Shown here: piece after piece, positions 21,194 to 31,776 of the stretch
How positions within the stretch are numbered: position 1 is the stretch's first letter
Layout: each line of letters begins with the position of its first letter
Origin: Plantago major
Lineage: Eukaryota > Streptophyta > Magnoliopsida > Lamiales > Plantaginaceae
DNA length: 64,000 nt
NCBI GenBank assembly: GCA_026545765.1
Contig: CM048844.1
Coordinates: 58,624,932-58,688,931, forward strand
Reading direction: 5' to 3'
Notes under the pieces: model-generated
The model's input: the letters and a program-made list of their open reading frames with translations, nothing else
The model's database searches: none
What the model was told of the DNA's origin: nothing
Position numbers and translations under genes: made by a program

Positions 21194-22070
21194 CTCCAGC
21201 ATGGAAGAAGTCGAGCTAACGACTATAAACAAAAGCCCCATTTTTATTTTTTCATTCGTTTAGACTGATATTTCATTCCGTACACTTGCTTGTTATTTCA
21301 TATTGTTAGACTATTTGTTTATGTGTTTGCCTGTTTTTAGTTTAATTGTGTCTCTGGAAAGTGGGACCTTTGCACTCATACGAGGAAACTCGTAAACTCT
21401 AGTTGAGGCTTGGAGCTTCGATCTTGCAACGCGAGGTTGAATAAAGGCAAGTAAAAATTTGTTTCGCCATGTAGGTGGTCTCACTATGCCTTTCTTTGCA
21501 TTCAGAATTCTCACCTGGCGTAGCCTTTTTGCTTGCTGCCAAGTAGAGTCTTTTCACTTTCCCAGTTTTTGTTTCAGAAATTTTGCCGCAAGTAGAGTCC
21601 TTTTTCTTCCCTGCTTTTTGTCTCGTAAATTTTGCCAATGAGATTTATTCTTCGCCACAAGTAGATCTTACGATTGTATATTTATCTGCGATAAGAAAGC
21701 TCGCTGCGGCGAGACTACCCTTCACCGCTGCGCCTTGAAAAAAAAAAAAAAAAACCCATTCCTAGCAGAATTCGATTTCTGCTATATCCGTCTCTCTTCT
21801 TCTCTACTTCATCACAAACTTACAAGGTACATTGTTTTCAACTCCTTTCTCCCGTATTCTTTCAAGTTCTTCTCGAATTATGTGGTTGATTGTAGTTTGA
21901 TATTATCGCATGAGCTTTTTGTGTTGCTACAGGATTGTGAATAGGTTTGGGGAGATCGTTTTCTCTTCTATCTCTCACCCTTTTGTTATCACCTGCATGT
22001 TCTTGAATAGGTTTGGGGAGGTAGTTCTCTAACCCCACCACTATCTACTATCATCTTCTTCGCAGGTTCC
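21194..22070 (+). other. Noncoding spacer of Athila-like unit 1
   Basis: No gene seen. The part at 21455-21680 has three imperfect units around AAGTAGAGTCTTTT. A GCTCGCTGCGGCGAG palindrome lies near 21700 and an A run at 21738-21753. Two copies of AGGTTTGGGGA (21943, 22009) resemble polypurine tracts. An acceptor-like TTCTTCGCAG directly precedes the ATG at 22071. Confidence 0.5.
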
Positions 22071-22956
22071 ATGGCTCCTAGGGCACGACGCACACTCACC
22101 CGTGGTGACTCGAGCAGCGCACCGGCTAATCTTGGCCCTCATCTTGTCACTACAAGGAGATTGGTTTACAAGCAACAACATGCTAACATGGAGTTTATCC
22201 TCGATCTTGGGGTGGATTTGACAGGGGAACGTGAATACACCAAGCTGTTTTTGGAATACAATACCCCCCCTGAAAGAGATGCTGCAAACGAGGAGGTGGA
22301 TCAAATTGGCAGAAAATCCAGGTTCCTATGATCGTGATCTTGTGATGGAATTCTATGCGAATTATGCTGACAGGAAGGTTGTTGATCAATCACACACCGC
22401 TTGGGTACCAGTCCGTGGGGGATATCTGGAATTTTCACCTAGTGCCATTAACCGCTTCTTTGAGAGCCCCGACGAAGACGACCAGCTGAGGGCAACTTGC
22501 CGGATCCCTAATGAGCAGCTCCACATCTTCTACCACTGGCTCTCCAACTCCTTTTGCCCATGAGGGCTTGTGGATTTCTTCCGATCCATTTTCGGCCCTA
22601 CTCTCCGGGATATCATGGCCGGAACCCCTATCCACATTGGAAGAGTGATCGTCGCCCAGTTCGAGCACATTCATACTCGCCCTTGGGGTAACAAGATGGT
22701 TTTCCCCTTCCTTATCACCTCCTTGTGCCGACGTGCTGGCATTGCAGTCCTGCCAAATGTTACTGCTGAAGGATTGCTCACTGGAAGGAAGCTGTTCAAC
22801 CTGCATGTGATGGATGATTTTGACGCAATTCGGGCCAAGCGCAAGCGTGCGCTTGAGCTCTTGGAGAGGCAGGGGCACTCTGGAAGACGCAACAAGATTT
22901 CTGGGAGCAGCGATTCGATGGTGGCCCCTCTAGATCCGCCTGATCACCACTGCTGA
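22071..22956 (+). pseudogene. 3' ORF (env-position) of the Athila-like element
   Basis: A protein of roughly 290 residues is spread over two frames. The first frame starts at MAPRARRTLTRGDSS (22071). A one-base shift near 22290 leads to LVMEFYANYADRKV and WVPVRGGYLEFSPSAINRFF. A TGA at 22561-22563 interrupts it, then HIHTRPWGNKMVFPFLITSL continues to a stop at 22954-22956. The pattern FYAN...V-RG...F-P-AIN--F is that of the 'putative plant transposon protein' found downstream of pol in Athila-like elements. It sits in the env position, but no signal peptide or fusion motif is visible. Confidence 0.75.
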
Positions 22957-24421
22957 GACAACACTATGGTTGGTCATTCTATACAATCGTTCTTACACTA
23001 TTTATTGCTAGGGACTAGCACTTGTTTAGGTTTGGGGAGGTGGTCGACTGTATCTTTAGCTAAAGTTGTCTCGTTTTGTACTCTATTTTTGACATCTGTA
23101 CTCTATTTCGTACTCTATTTTTTATTTTCTATTTTTATGTATTCTGTTCAAGTGGTATGTTAGCCACTTGTTTCTTGTTATGTGACTGTGGTGGTAGGTT
23201 AGCCACCTTTATGTGTTAGTTATGTATTTCCCTTCCAGTTGAGTCCAGTACAGATGTTAGTACTTTTTATTTTCTCTTGTGGTGAGTCTGAGTCAATTAC
23301 CAAGTCGAACGTCTATTGCGAATGGTAAATTCTCTTGCTGCTTACGTTTTGTTTAATGTCTAACTAGAAGTAGTGTAGTAGGCTTTTAATCCTGCAAGGT
23401 CGTTTCTCTTGTAAATAGCAAGTCTGATTAGCCCTCTAGTCCAAAAGCCTGTGAGGAGCCTAGCCGAAGAAAAAATATTGTACCGGCACCTGTTATTGTG
23501 TGATCTCCTGGGATGTACAAGTTTTTACGTATTACTTGCGCCTTTTCATACTTATGTGTACTTAGTTTCGTTGGGGATGACGAACGGCATGCTCTACTTT
23601 GCAGATTTTACTTTTCCCCGTTCTGTCGAACTGGTTTGGGGAGAGGATTGTTCACTATGATGTTTTGAGCTGTTATAATTGTGCTGCGGAAAGCTGTCTA
23701 CTATTCCCTTAACTTATGATATTTGAATCTCGGGGTGGATCTATGGTCTTTATTGATCACCGTTAGTCGTGTTAGGCGTGTTTCAAATACTACCTATATA
23801 CCGGCGTGGCCTTTAAAAGCCATATGTCCGTGAGGGTTGATGGCACATATACCAAACTGACACGCACAAAAGTGCGGACTTTCGGTAAAACAGACACCTG
23901 CAAAAAATTGAGATTAAAAGATCCCAGGTGGCCACGCGCACTGAATTCAATGAAGCATTATGAGATTTGATGTTGTTTTGCGATGGATGAAGGGAGCAGT
24001 TCATGTTTTTTCGAAATTTTTGGAGGAATACATCATGTGCCAAAGTCCCTTTTGACTCAATGAGACGAGTACAATAGCATAAGATATTTGAGGCATCTTG
24101 TCATGAAAGTCATCTTCCCAGTTTACTTTTTTGAGCTATACCCTATATGGATACTTCCATGAGAGTGATTGATACACTTTATACACTTGTGAGGGACTAT
24201 TGGGTTAGGCTTAATTGTTATTTACTTGAGAAAAGATCGTGTCTGATTACCTGCCTACTATTCCTGCCAAGGTTAGGTTGAGAACAAAATTTTTGCATCT
24301 TGTGAATTTAATGTTTTCAATGGTAGATTCAGTCGCTTGGGAATTCGACTCTTTGTTTGTCTACATGGTTTAGAGTCTAGTGTGTTTAGGTTGTGTGATT
24401 GCTCGGGGACGAGCAAATGTT
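22957..24421 (+). other. 3' untranslated region of Athila-like unit 1
   Basis: About 1.46 kb without a supported gene. Further GGTTTGGGGA tracts lie at 23029 and 23633. Short ORFs on either strand have no recognisable domain. Confidence 0.6.
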
Positions 24422-24435
24422 CGGTTTGGGGATTT
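24422..24435 (+). other. Polypurine tract before the second LTR
   Basis: CGGTTTGGGGATTT directly precedes the LTR start TGATGAGAC. This is the expected priming site for plus-strand synthesis. Confidence 0.8.
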
Positions 24436-25615
24436 TGATGAGACAATATTCTAACGTCTCATTTGGTCTTTTTTTAGCGATCTTTGTGAGTCTTTGTCTA
24501 TAGTTTTGTAGTTTTTTTAGTTCGTTTTTACGCTTTGGTGTTTTGTTTGTGTTTTGTAGAAATCAGATCTTTCGAGCTTGAAGACAAGTCGTTAGCATGG
24601 TTTCGCAACAAATTTTACGAGCTGCATCGATGTTCCAAAGACTCGCCACAACGAGGAAATCAGTCCGTCGCGGTGAGATTTTACGAGTGATCATTTTTTG
24701 AGATTAAAGAAGGTTTCGCCATGTAGATTTTAAGTGGAGCCTATGTTTTGATGAGATGTTTCACGCCATGTAGATTTTACGAAATGGATATACAAAGGCG
24801 ATTAAGAAGGTCATTGCGAAGTTATTTCTTCACACAGCAGCATACGTAATTAATTTCAATTTCCTTATTAGATTAGATTTTTGATTCCTTCTCATTCATA
24901 CTTCTTTTAACCTAGTTTTGATAAAAGCTCCAAGAGCAATACATTGACATTGAGACATCTTTGGAGCTTGGTTATTCATTGATTTGATTCATCAGGATTA
25001 TTGGTATTGATTTCTCAATTACTTTGTTCTTTACAATTCTTTTCATCTATGTTTCATATGATTATTACATGAATCCTTGTATGCAATCATCAATTATGAG
25101 TAGCTAAACACCTTTGAATACAGTAGTATGTGAAGATTATGCATATTCGTTCTAGGTTTGTCAAAGCACTCATATAGGTTAATCTCAGATAAATCTTTGT
25201 GAAAACCTTCAATTCGATAAGTCCGTATTGAATCCTCTAAATTGTCCATGTTTAAGGATCGTGAATTGACGACTCACGATTTCTCCAGTAATCTTCTAAG
25301 GACAATTGGTTGAATCGAATTGATTGATTTTCTGTACAACGATCGTGTGACAAATATGAGTGCTATCCCTAGTAGCATAATTGGATCTTGCTACTGTATT
25401 CATCTTTCTCTCATTGTTAATCGTTATCTTAGTTTTAGTTGAACTAGTTAGAAGTATAAACAACCCATCAATCAGATTGTTACTCGCAAGTATTTGTTTA
25501 CTCTCACTGCTACATAGCCTGATTAATTCCCTAGAGATCGATCCTGAGTTAGGCTTTAGTCTACAACTACAGCTTATTCTCTAATTGCTTTTTAGAGTAT
25601 AATTTGAGCTTACCA
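24436..25615 (+). mobile_element. Shared LTR between the two Athila-like units
   Basis: This 1,180-bp LTR runs from TGATGAGACAATATT to CTTACCA. It serves both as the 3' LTR of unit 1 and as the 5' LTR of unit 2, since a polypurine tract precedes it and a primer site follows it. It lacks the MITE of the first LTR and most of its CG-rich palindromes. Confidence 0.9.
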
Positions 25616-25619
25616 AATT

Positions 25620-25637
25620 TGGCGCCGCTGCCAGGGA
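25620..25637 (+). other. Second primer binding site, tRNA-Asp type
   Basis: TGGCGCCGCTGCCAGGGA follows the LTR by four bases. It differs from the first site by two changes (GCC against GTC, and CAGGG against CGGGG). Confidence 0.85.
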
Positions 25638-25767
25638 ATTAATTCCTACTGTAGCGTGTCGGTGTAATATTTTACTTGTTTTTGTTTTACTTACCTGAGA
25701 TTTCTACACTAACAGAAACTAAGATTTTTCGAGATTTTTGATTTAATAGAAGAACCTTTGCACGTTA

Positions 25768-26738
25768 ATGTCCAGTACGAGATTGCAAGGAACACCTTTG
25801 CAACCTCCAGTACCTAAGATCGATAGACACTACCATCAGCTTCGAAGACAGAACTTAGCCGCTGTTGAAATGGGTGGCGTCAATGAGAATACTCATAGAG
25901 TCAATGATGCTGTTGAGACCCCTGTGATTACTTATGGTAACTATATGCAGCCCGGTGAAATTAAGGCTGGCGGATCAGCTGTTGTGCTCTCTAGCGAGGC
26001 TAGGAACATGGAGATCAAGTCTCATCACTTCTCAAAGAGTTCGAGGGGCTGATTGCTAGGATTCCGCTTACCGTGGGCTCAGTAATGTTTTCTGATGAGG
26101 AAATCAGGAAGAATGTATTTCCCATGTGTATGCAGGATAAAGCAAAGAGCTGGCTGTTGAATCAACCTGAAGGCTCTCTGGCTACTTGGGATGATCTATA
26201 CAGAGCCTTTATGAGCAAGTTCTATCCTGTGGAGAAGACTAGGCAGCTTCGGGTTCAGATTGAGAAGTTTATGCAGATGAATGATGAGAGTTTTTACGAG
26301 GCCAGGGAATGATTCCAGAACTTTCTCTCTCAAAGCCCTCAACATAGGTTGAGTGAGATGGATTTATGCTGCAAGTTCTATGAGGGACTCGATTGGGAAG
26401 CACAGAACATGGTGGATATGACCGTGGATGGCTCTATTGTTACGGCATCTCCGGCTGCATTGAATGCGGCTTTTGAGAAGCTTGCTGCCATCTCCCAGCT
26501 TAAGGGAACCAGAGGCCGACCAAGGAGAGCTGAAGTTAAATCTGTGGAGCAAACACCAGGCCCCAGTACTATCGAATTAGTCGAAGAGATTAAGGAGATG
26601 AGGATGCTTGGCACTATCCCTGCACCAAAGGGTCTAAGAAGCGAGAGGTATAATCTGTGTGGTAATTTTGGGCATGGTGCTAGTATGTGTAGACTTCCTG
26701 AGATTATGGGGGAGAACCCAACTCCGAAGATTATTTGA
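25768..26738 (+). pseudogene. Athila-like gag, unit 2
   Basis: The start is ATG at 25768 (MSSTRLQGTPLQPP), where unit 1 has a stop. Relative to unit 1, 52 bases are deleted near 26030, which breaks the frame. The core then resumes at 26073 with DKAKSWLLNQPEGSLATWDD. A TGA at 26310-26312 replaces the Arg/Glu codon after FYEARE. The zinc knuckle reads YNLCGNFGHGASMC: its first Cys has become Tyr. It stays open to 26738. Confidence 0.85.
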
Positions 26739-27008
26739 TGGGTGCAAAACAGGCAGCGTGGTGGTTGGCAACCAAATCCGGGAATGAATGCCGGCGCCAC
26801 TAAGGTGCAACCCTTCAACCCCGACCGTTCCAATTTATCCTATGTAGGTAACTTCTATGAGAATGCACCACAACAGGTTCCGGCACAGCATGTTCCAGTT
26901 CAGCAAGCTCCGTTTCGACAGGCTCCATTTTAACAGGTTCCAACACAGCAGTTTCAGGCTCCACCTACTAGTGCACCGCGAAATGCTGATCAGGAGATTA
27001 GATCTCAC
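26739..27008 (+). pseudogene. Gln/Pro-rich linker of unit 2 gag-pol
   Basis: Imperfect repeats encode VPAQHVPVQQAPFRQAPF and similar Gln-Pro-Val tracts, ending at a TAA near 26932. This segment, present here and missing from unit 1, links the zinc knuckle to the protease region. Confidence 0.7.
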
Positions 27009-27867
27009 ATGGAGAGATCAGAGAGGTTCTGGGCAGAAGCACAGCGGAATCAAGCCAAGAATGACCATAGGTTTGAAAACATTGAGCAATCGCATAAGAG
27101 GTTAGAGAAGACTCTTGGGGACTTAGTAGGCGCCTTCCAACAAAGAGAGAAGGGTAAACTCCCCACGACTGTCGAGAATAACATAATACTTGCTGTGGAG
27201 GTAGTTTTTGACAAGCCAGGAGTAGTTAAGACTGTTATTACGACTTGCACTTGCAACCATGATAAGGCGATTCCCCAAGTTGAGGCAGCACCGGCCCAGG
27301 AAGCAAGAAGGGTGATAACATCTAGTCCCGCAATTGCAGAAGAGAAGGCGAATGCAGGACCAATTCATATGATCCAAAAGGAAGAGAAGAGTATTAGTGA
27401 TGCAAGCAGTTTCGATTTGGTTGTCGGGATGGGAAGTTCTTCTGAGGTTACAGGTATTATTGATACTGGAGCTGCAGTTAACTTGATTACATTCGAAACT
27501 TATGAGGAACTCAACCTGAAGGGTCTAGAACCGAGAAGATGCTTTGTTACCATGGCTAATGGTACTATAAGCAAATGCATGGGAGTTGCTGAAGATGTCC
27601 CAGTAACCGTTGGAGGAGATGTGTTTTTGACTTATTTCGTGGTTGTTGAGTCACCACAGGTGAAGATCATAGAGATGGACAAGGACATGCTGGTTCTTGG
27701 GCGTCCATTCATCAAGGCTACTCGCATGATAGTCGATCTTTATGGCCGTACATGTACTATCCAGATTTGCGGTGAGAAACGCGAGTTACAAGCTGTCACC
27801 AAATCATATTCTCCCGCACTGGTTGACACCAGGAATTACATTGCAGCACACACCGGTCCACTCTACA
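27009..27867 (+). pseudogene. Athila-like aspartic protease, unit 2, truncated
   Basis: The frame contains a helical segment (HKRLEKTLGDLVGAFQQREK), then the retropepsin site GIIDTGAAVNLITF near 27455 and MLVLGRPFIKATRM near 27690. Similarity to unit 1 ends at about 27867, after CCACTCTACACT. There the minus-strand copia A begins, and the frame then reads a few foreign codons to a stop at 27908. Reverse transcriptase and everything downstream are absent. Confidence 0.85.
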
Positions 27868-28391
27868 CTCTAACGTGGGTAAAAGCTTGTTCGGTATTAA
27901 ATGCATAGTGGGCCCTGTCGGAATTTCAATAGTCCACTATTTACTGAGAGTTAATCTCTGCCGTAAATATCAATCGCCCATTTCATCAAGGGTCACCATT
28001 GCCTCTTCAGCAATGATCACAATCAGCAAATGTAATTGTGCCCATATAATGAATTTTTGTCTATTAGCTATCTGAATCACGTTTCTGTGTGAATAAGAAC
28101 ACTGTTGTATCTGATTCTATCTCATACTTGTTGTCTTTTCGAAGTTTTTCACAAAGATAGAAATAATTCAAATTTCAAGATAGTAGTTAACTGTCGACAG
28201 TTGCACTATTCTCTTTTGTGTTCCCTCTCACTGAATGATCTAGATATCTGAGTACCCGTCTCAGAGATCTTCAAATAGCCATTTTACCCTTTAGCCTTTG
28301 GTTTCTGGATATCCGTTTCAGATTTCTTTCCGGATACCCGCTCAAGATCCTTTTCTCTCCTTAGATATCTTCTTCAGATATCTGAACTTTT
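27868..28391 (-). other. Post-pol spacer of copia A
   Basis: No gene. It contains three imperfect copies of a TCTGGATACCCGTTCCAGA-like motif near 28250, 28303 and 28332 and matches the equivalent spacer of copia C. Confidence 0.6.
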
Positions 28392-30239
28392 TCAGTTCTT
28401 GGGTAGCTCCATTAGTCCAAGACTGTGTCTTAAGGCTAAGAATCTACTTTCTTGTAGTGGCTTAGTGAAGATATCTGCAAGTTGATCTTCAGTGCCAATC
28501 TTGAGTATCTCTATATTGCCTTTTTCAACATGGTCTCTGATGAAGTGGTGTCTAACATCAATGTGCTTTGTTTTAGCATGAAACTTAGGATTCCGAGTTA
28601 TGGCAATAGCACTTGTGTTGTCACAGAAAATGGGAGTTTTCTCTTCATTGAGTCCAAAGTCTCTGAGTTGTTGTTGTATCCACAATATCTGTGAAGCACA
28701 ACACCCTGCAACAATATATTCAGCCTCTGTGGTAGATGTGGCAATTGAATTTTGTTTCTTGCTGAGCCATGATATCAATGTAGCACCAAGAAATTGACAT
28801 GTTCCTGAGGTGCTTTTTCTATCAAGCAGTGATCCAGCATAGTCGGCATCTGAATAGCCAACCAAACTTAATCCACTATCTTTTGGATACCACAATCCAA
28901 CTTCTACAGTACCTTTTACATACCTCAATATTTTCATAGCAATGTTGTAGTGATTGATTGGATTTTTCTGAAATCTAGCACACACTCCAACTGCATATTG
29001 AATATCAGGTCTACTTGCGGTGAGGTATAGTAGAGAACCAATCAATTTCCTAAACTTGTGTTCTTCAATATTCTTGTCAGATTCAGTATAGGTCATTTTG
29101 GTTCCAATGCTCATTGGTATCTTAGCATTCTTTTCAGAAGGCTTTAGATTAAACTTGTTGAGCATGTCCTTTGCATACTTTGTTTGACTAATGAATATTC
29201 CATCATTGAGTTGCTTGACTTTCAGCCCTAGGAAGTAGTTCAATTCTCCCATCATGCTCATCTCAAATTTACATTTCATGAGTTCAGCAAAGTCTTCAAA
29301 AAGTTGCTTGTCTTTAGATCCAAATATGATGTCATCAACATATACTTGAACTAAAAGTAGTTTCCCATCATGGTTCAATGTGAAGAGTGTTTTTTATCAA
29401 CATCTCATTTCTTGAAACCACTTTCTAGTAGGTATTTGGCCAATGTATCATACCATGCTCTTGGAGCTTGTTTCAGCCCACACAGAGCTTTCTGAAGCTT
29501 ATAGACCATCCTACTTTCTGAGGAAACTTCAAAACCTGGTGGTTGCTCAACATAGACTTCCTCAGCAAGTTCACCATTTAGGAATGCAATCTTGACATCC
29601 ATTTGATAAATCAGAAAGTCATTATGAGTCAAAGGCTAGAAAGAGTCTTATTGCATCAAATCCTGCAACTGGTGCATAAGATTCATCAAAATCTAGTCCT
29701 TCAGTCTGGGTGAATTCCTTGGCAACCAACCTAGCTTTGTTTCTGGTTATTTCACCAGATTCATTCATTTTATTTCTGAAAACCCACTTGGTTCCGATTA
29801 CAGATATTCTGTTAACAAATGGAACCAGTTTCCAGACTTTTTTTCTCTCAAATTGATCCAGCGCTTCTTGCATTGCAAAGATCCAATCTTGATCCTTTAA
29901 TGCTTCTTCTATAGTCTTTGGTTCAATGTTTGAGATGAAACATCCATAGAGACAATTTGCATTTTCAGCGATTGCTCTTCTAGTTCTAACTCCTTGGTCT
30001 ATGGGACCAATCACATCCTTTGGAGGATGATTTCTTATCCATTTTATAATGGGTTTTGAACTAGTAGGATCAATATGATTTTGATTTGAATGTGAATCAA
30101 TATGATCTTGATGAGATACTTGTGCAGTATTTGGGATATCTGACACATGGGAAATGCCATGGATATCTGACACTTTTTTCAGTGTTAGAGATATATGGAA
30201 CTTGCATTTCAGCAGTCTCATTTTCAGATACCTTTTCAT
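28392..30239 (-). pseudogene. Copia A reverse transcriptase and RNase H
   Basis: Three minus-strand frames join through small indels. The last (28392-29378) has the catalytic [15 protein letters not shown] and the RNase H motifs [21 protein letters not shown] and [13 protein letters not shown]. Two extra T bases near 29390 break it from the middle frame (29405-29632), which has [19 protein letters not shown] and [18 protein letters not shown] two-base deletion near 29633 breaks that from the N-terminal frame (29622-30239), with [20 protein letters not shown]. The comparison with copia C shows the exact indels. Confidence 0.92.
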
Positions 30240-30267
30240 GATGAAGGTTCTCAGTAAACTGTTCCAT

Positions 30268-31735
30268 TTATGGAATTCTCATAGGAAATTCTTCATCATG
30301 TCTTAGAGTCATCTGGTTGTTACTAAGCATAGGTAGCTTTTCATCGTCAGACTCATCCTCTAATTGAATGATAGAATTGTTTCCTTTTGAGGATCCTTTT
30401 TCAGAATCTTTAATCAATAGTTCTTTGAACCTATCTGAGAGATCATCATTCAAGAGTACTTTCTTGTTTCCGTCATAGAATACTACATGAACAGATTCTT
30501 CGATCTTTTGCGTTCTTTTGTTGTAGATTCTGTATGCTTTGCTATTTAGAGAATAGCCAAGAAATACTCCTTCATCTGCCTTTGGTTGAAATGTTCTCAA
30601 GTATTCTTTCCCATCATCAAGAACGAAACATCAGCAACCAAACACCCTTAGATGTTTGATACTAGGGGGTCTACCAATAAAAAGCTCGTAAGGAGTTTTG
30701 TCATGGTGTTTGTTAATCAGACATCTATTTTGAGTGTAGCATGCTGTGTTTACAGCTTCAACCGAATAGATTTCACTTATTTCAGTGTCAGCAAGCATTT
30801 TTCTTGCTGCTTCTTTCAGGGTCCTATTCTTTCTTTCAGCAACACCATTTTGTTGTGGTGTCCTTACAGAAGATAGTTGATGTTGTATAACTTTGCAGGT
30901 ACAAAACTCTTTGATGTAATGGTTCACAAACTCAGTACCATGGTCTGTTCTGATTACAGATACCTTGTCATTTTTCATGACTTCGAGCTTATTCAGCAAG
31001 TTAGGTATCTCAACCCTTGCATCAGATTTGTGTTTGAGAAAGACAACCCAAGTGAATCTTGAGTAATCATCAACAACAACCAGACCATACTTCTTTCCTG
31101 CATAACTAGTTACTGAGGATTCAAACAAATCCATATGTAACAATTGTAGTGGCCTTTCACCGGAATGTCTAGTTTTATACTTGAAAGATGTTTTGGATTG
31201 TTTTCCCAATTGGCAAGCTGAGCATACACATTCTTTTCTATATGCCATTTTGGGTAAACCAACCACCAACTCTTTCTTGGCTAGCTTATTCAGAGTTTTG
31301 AAATTCAAGTGACTCATTGTTTTATGCCATAGCCAATTTTCTTCAGTGTGGCCAGATTGACTCACCATGAGACATTCTTCGGTTGTGGCGGATGCCCAAT
31401 TAGCAACATAAAGATTTCCTTTACGCCTTGCAACCAATACTGTCTGCTTTGACTCATTGTCAATCACTTTACATAGTTTTGACTTGATTTTGACAGTGTA
31501 CCCTTTGTCTACTAGTTGACTCATGCTTAGGAGATTATATTTCCACCCCTTTACATGAAGTACTTCAGAGATTGTAAGGTTTCCAAACTTCAAATTGCCA
31601 AAACCTATGGTTGGATTTTCAACTCCTCTAGCAAACCTGATAATTGGTCCATCATTGCACTTTTTGTAGTCAATCAGATTTGCTTTGTCTCCTGTCATTT
31701 GCTTCCCACATCCACTATCAAAATGTCACTTTGAA
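30268..31735 (-). pseudogene. Copia A protease end and integrase
   Basis: The protease active site is just visible before the ATG at 31698 (FDSGCGKQMTG). The integrase has the His-His-Cys-Cys region WLWHKTMSHLNF...CSACQLGKQSK and the catalytic residues in LLHMDLFES, RTDHGTEFVN and GVAERKNRTLKEAAR. The first frame ends at 30631. A frameshift leads to 30268-30600, the integrase C-terminal region with YSLNSKAYRIYNKRT. Breaks make it inactive. Confidence 0.9.
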
Positions 31736-31776
31736 TTAGTCTTTAGAGTGTTCTGCACAAAACAGGAAACAGAAGA

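Noticed and set aside
22435..22878. 147-residue minus-strand ORF opposite the Athila 3' ORF
   Set aside because: It is a shadow of the plus-strand coding sequence and has no own domain.
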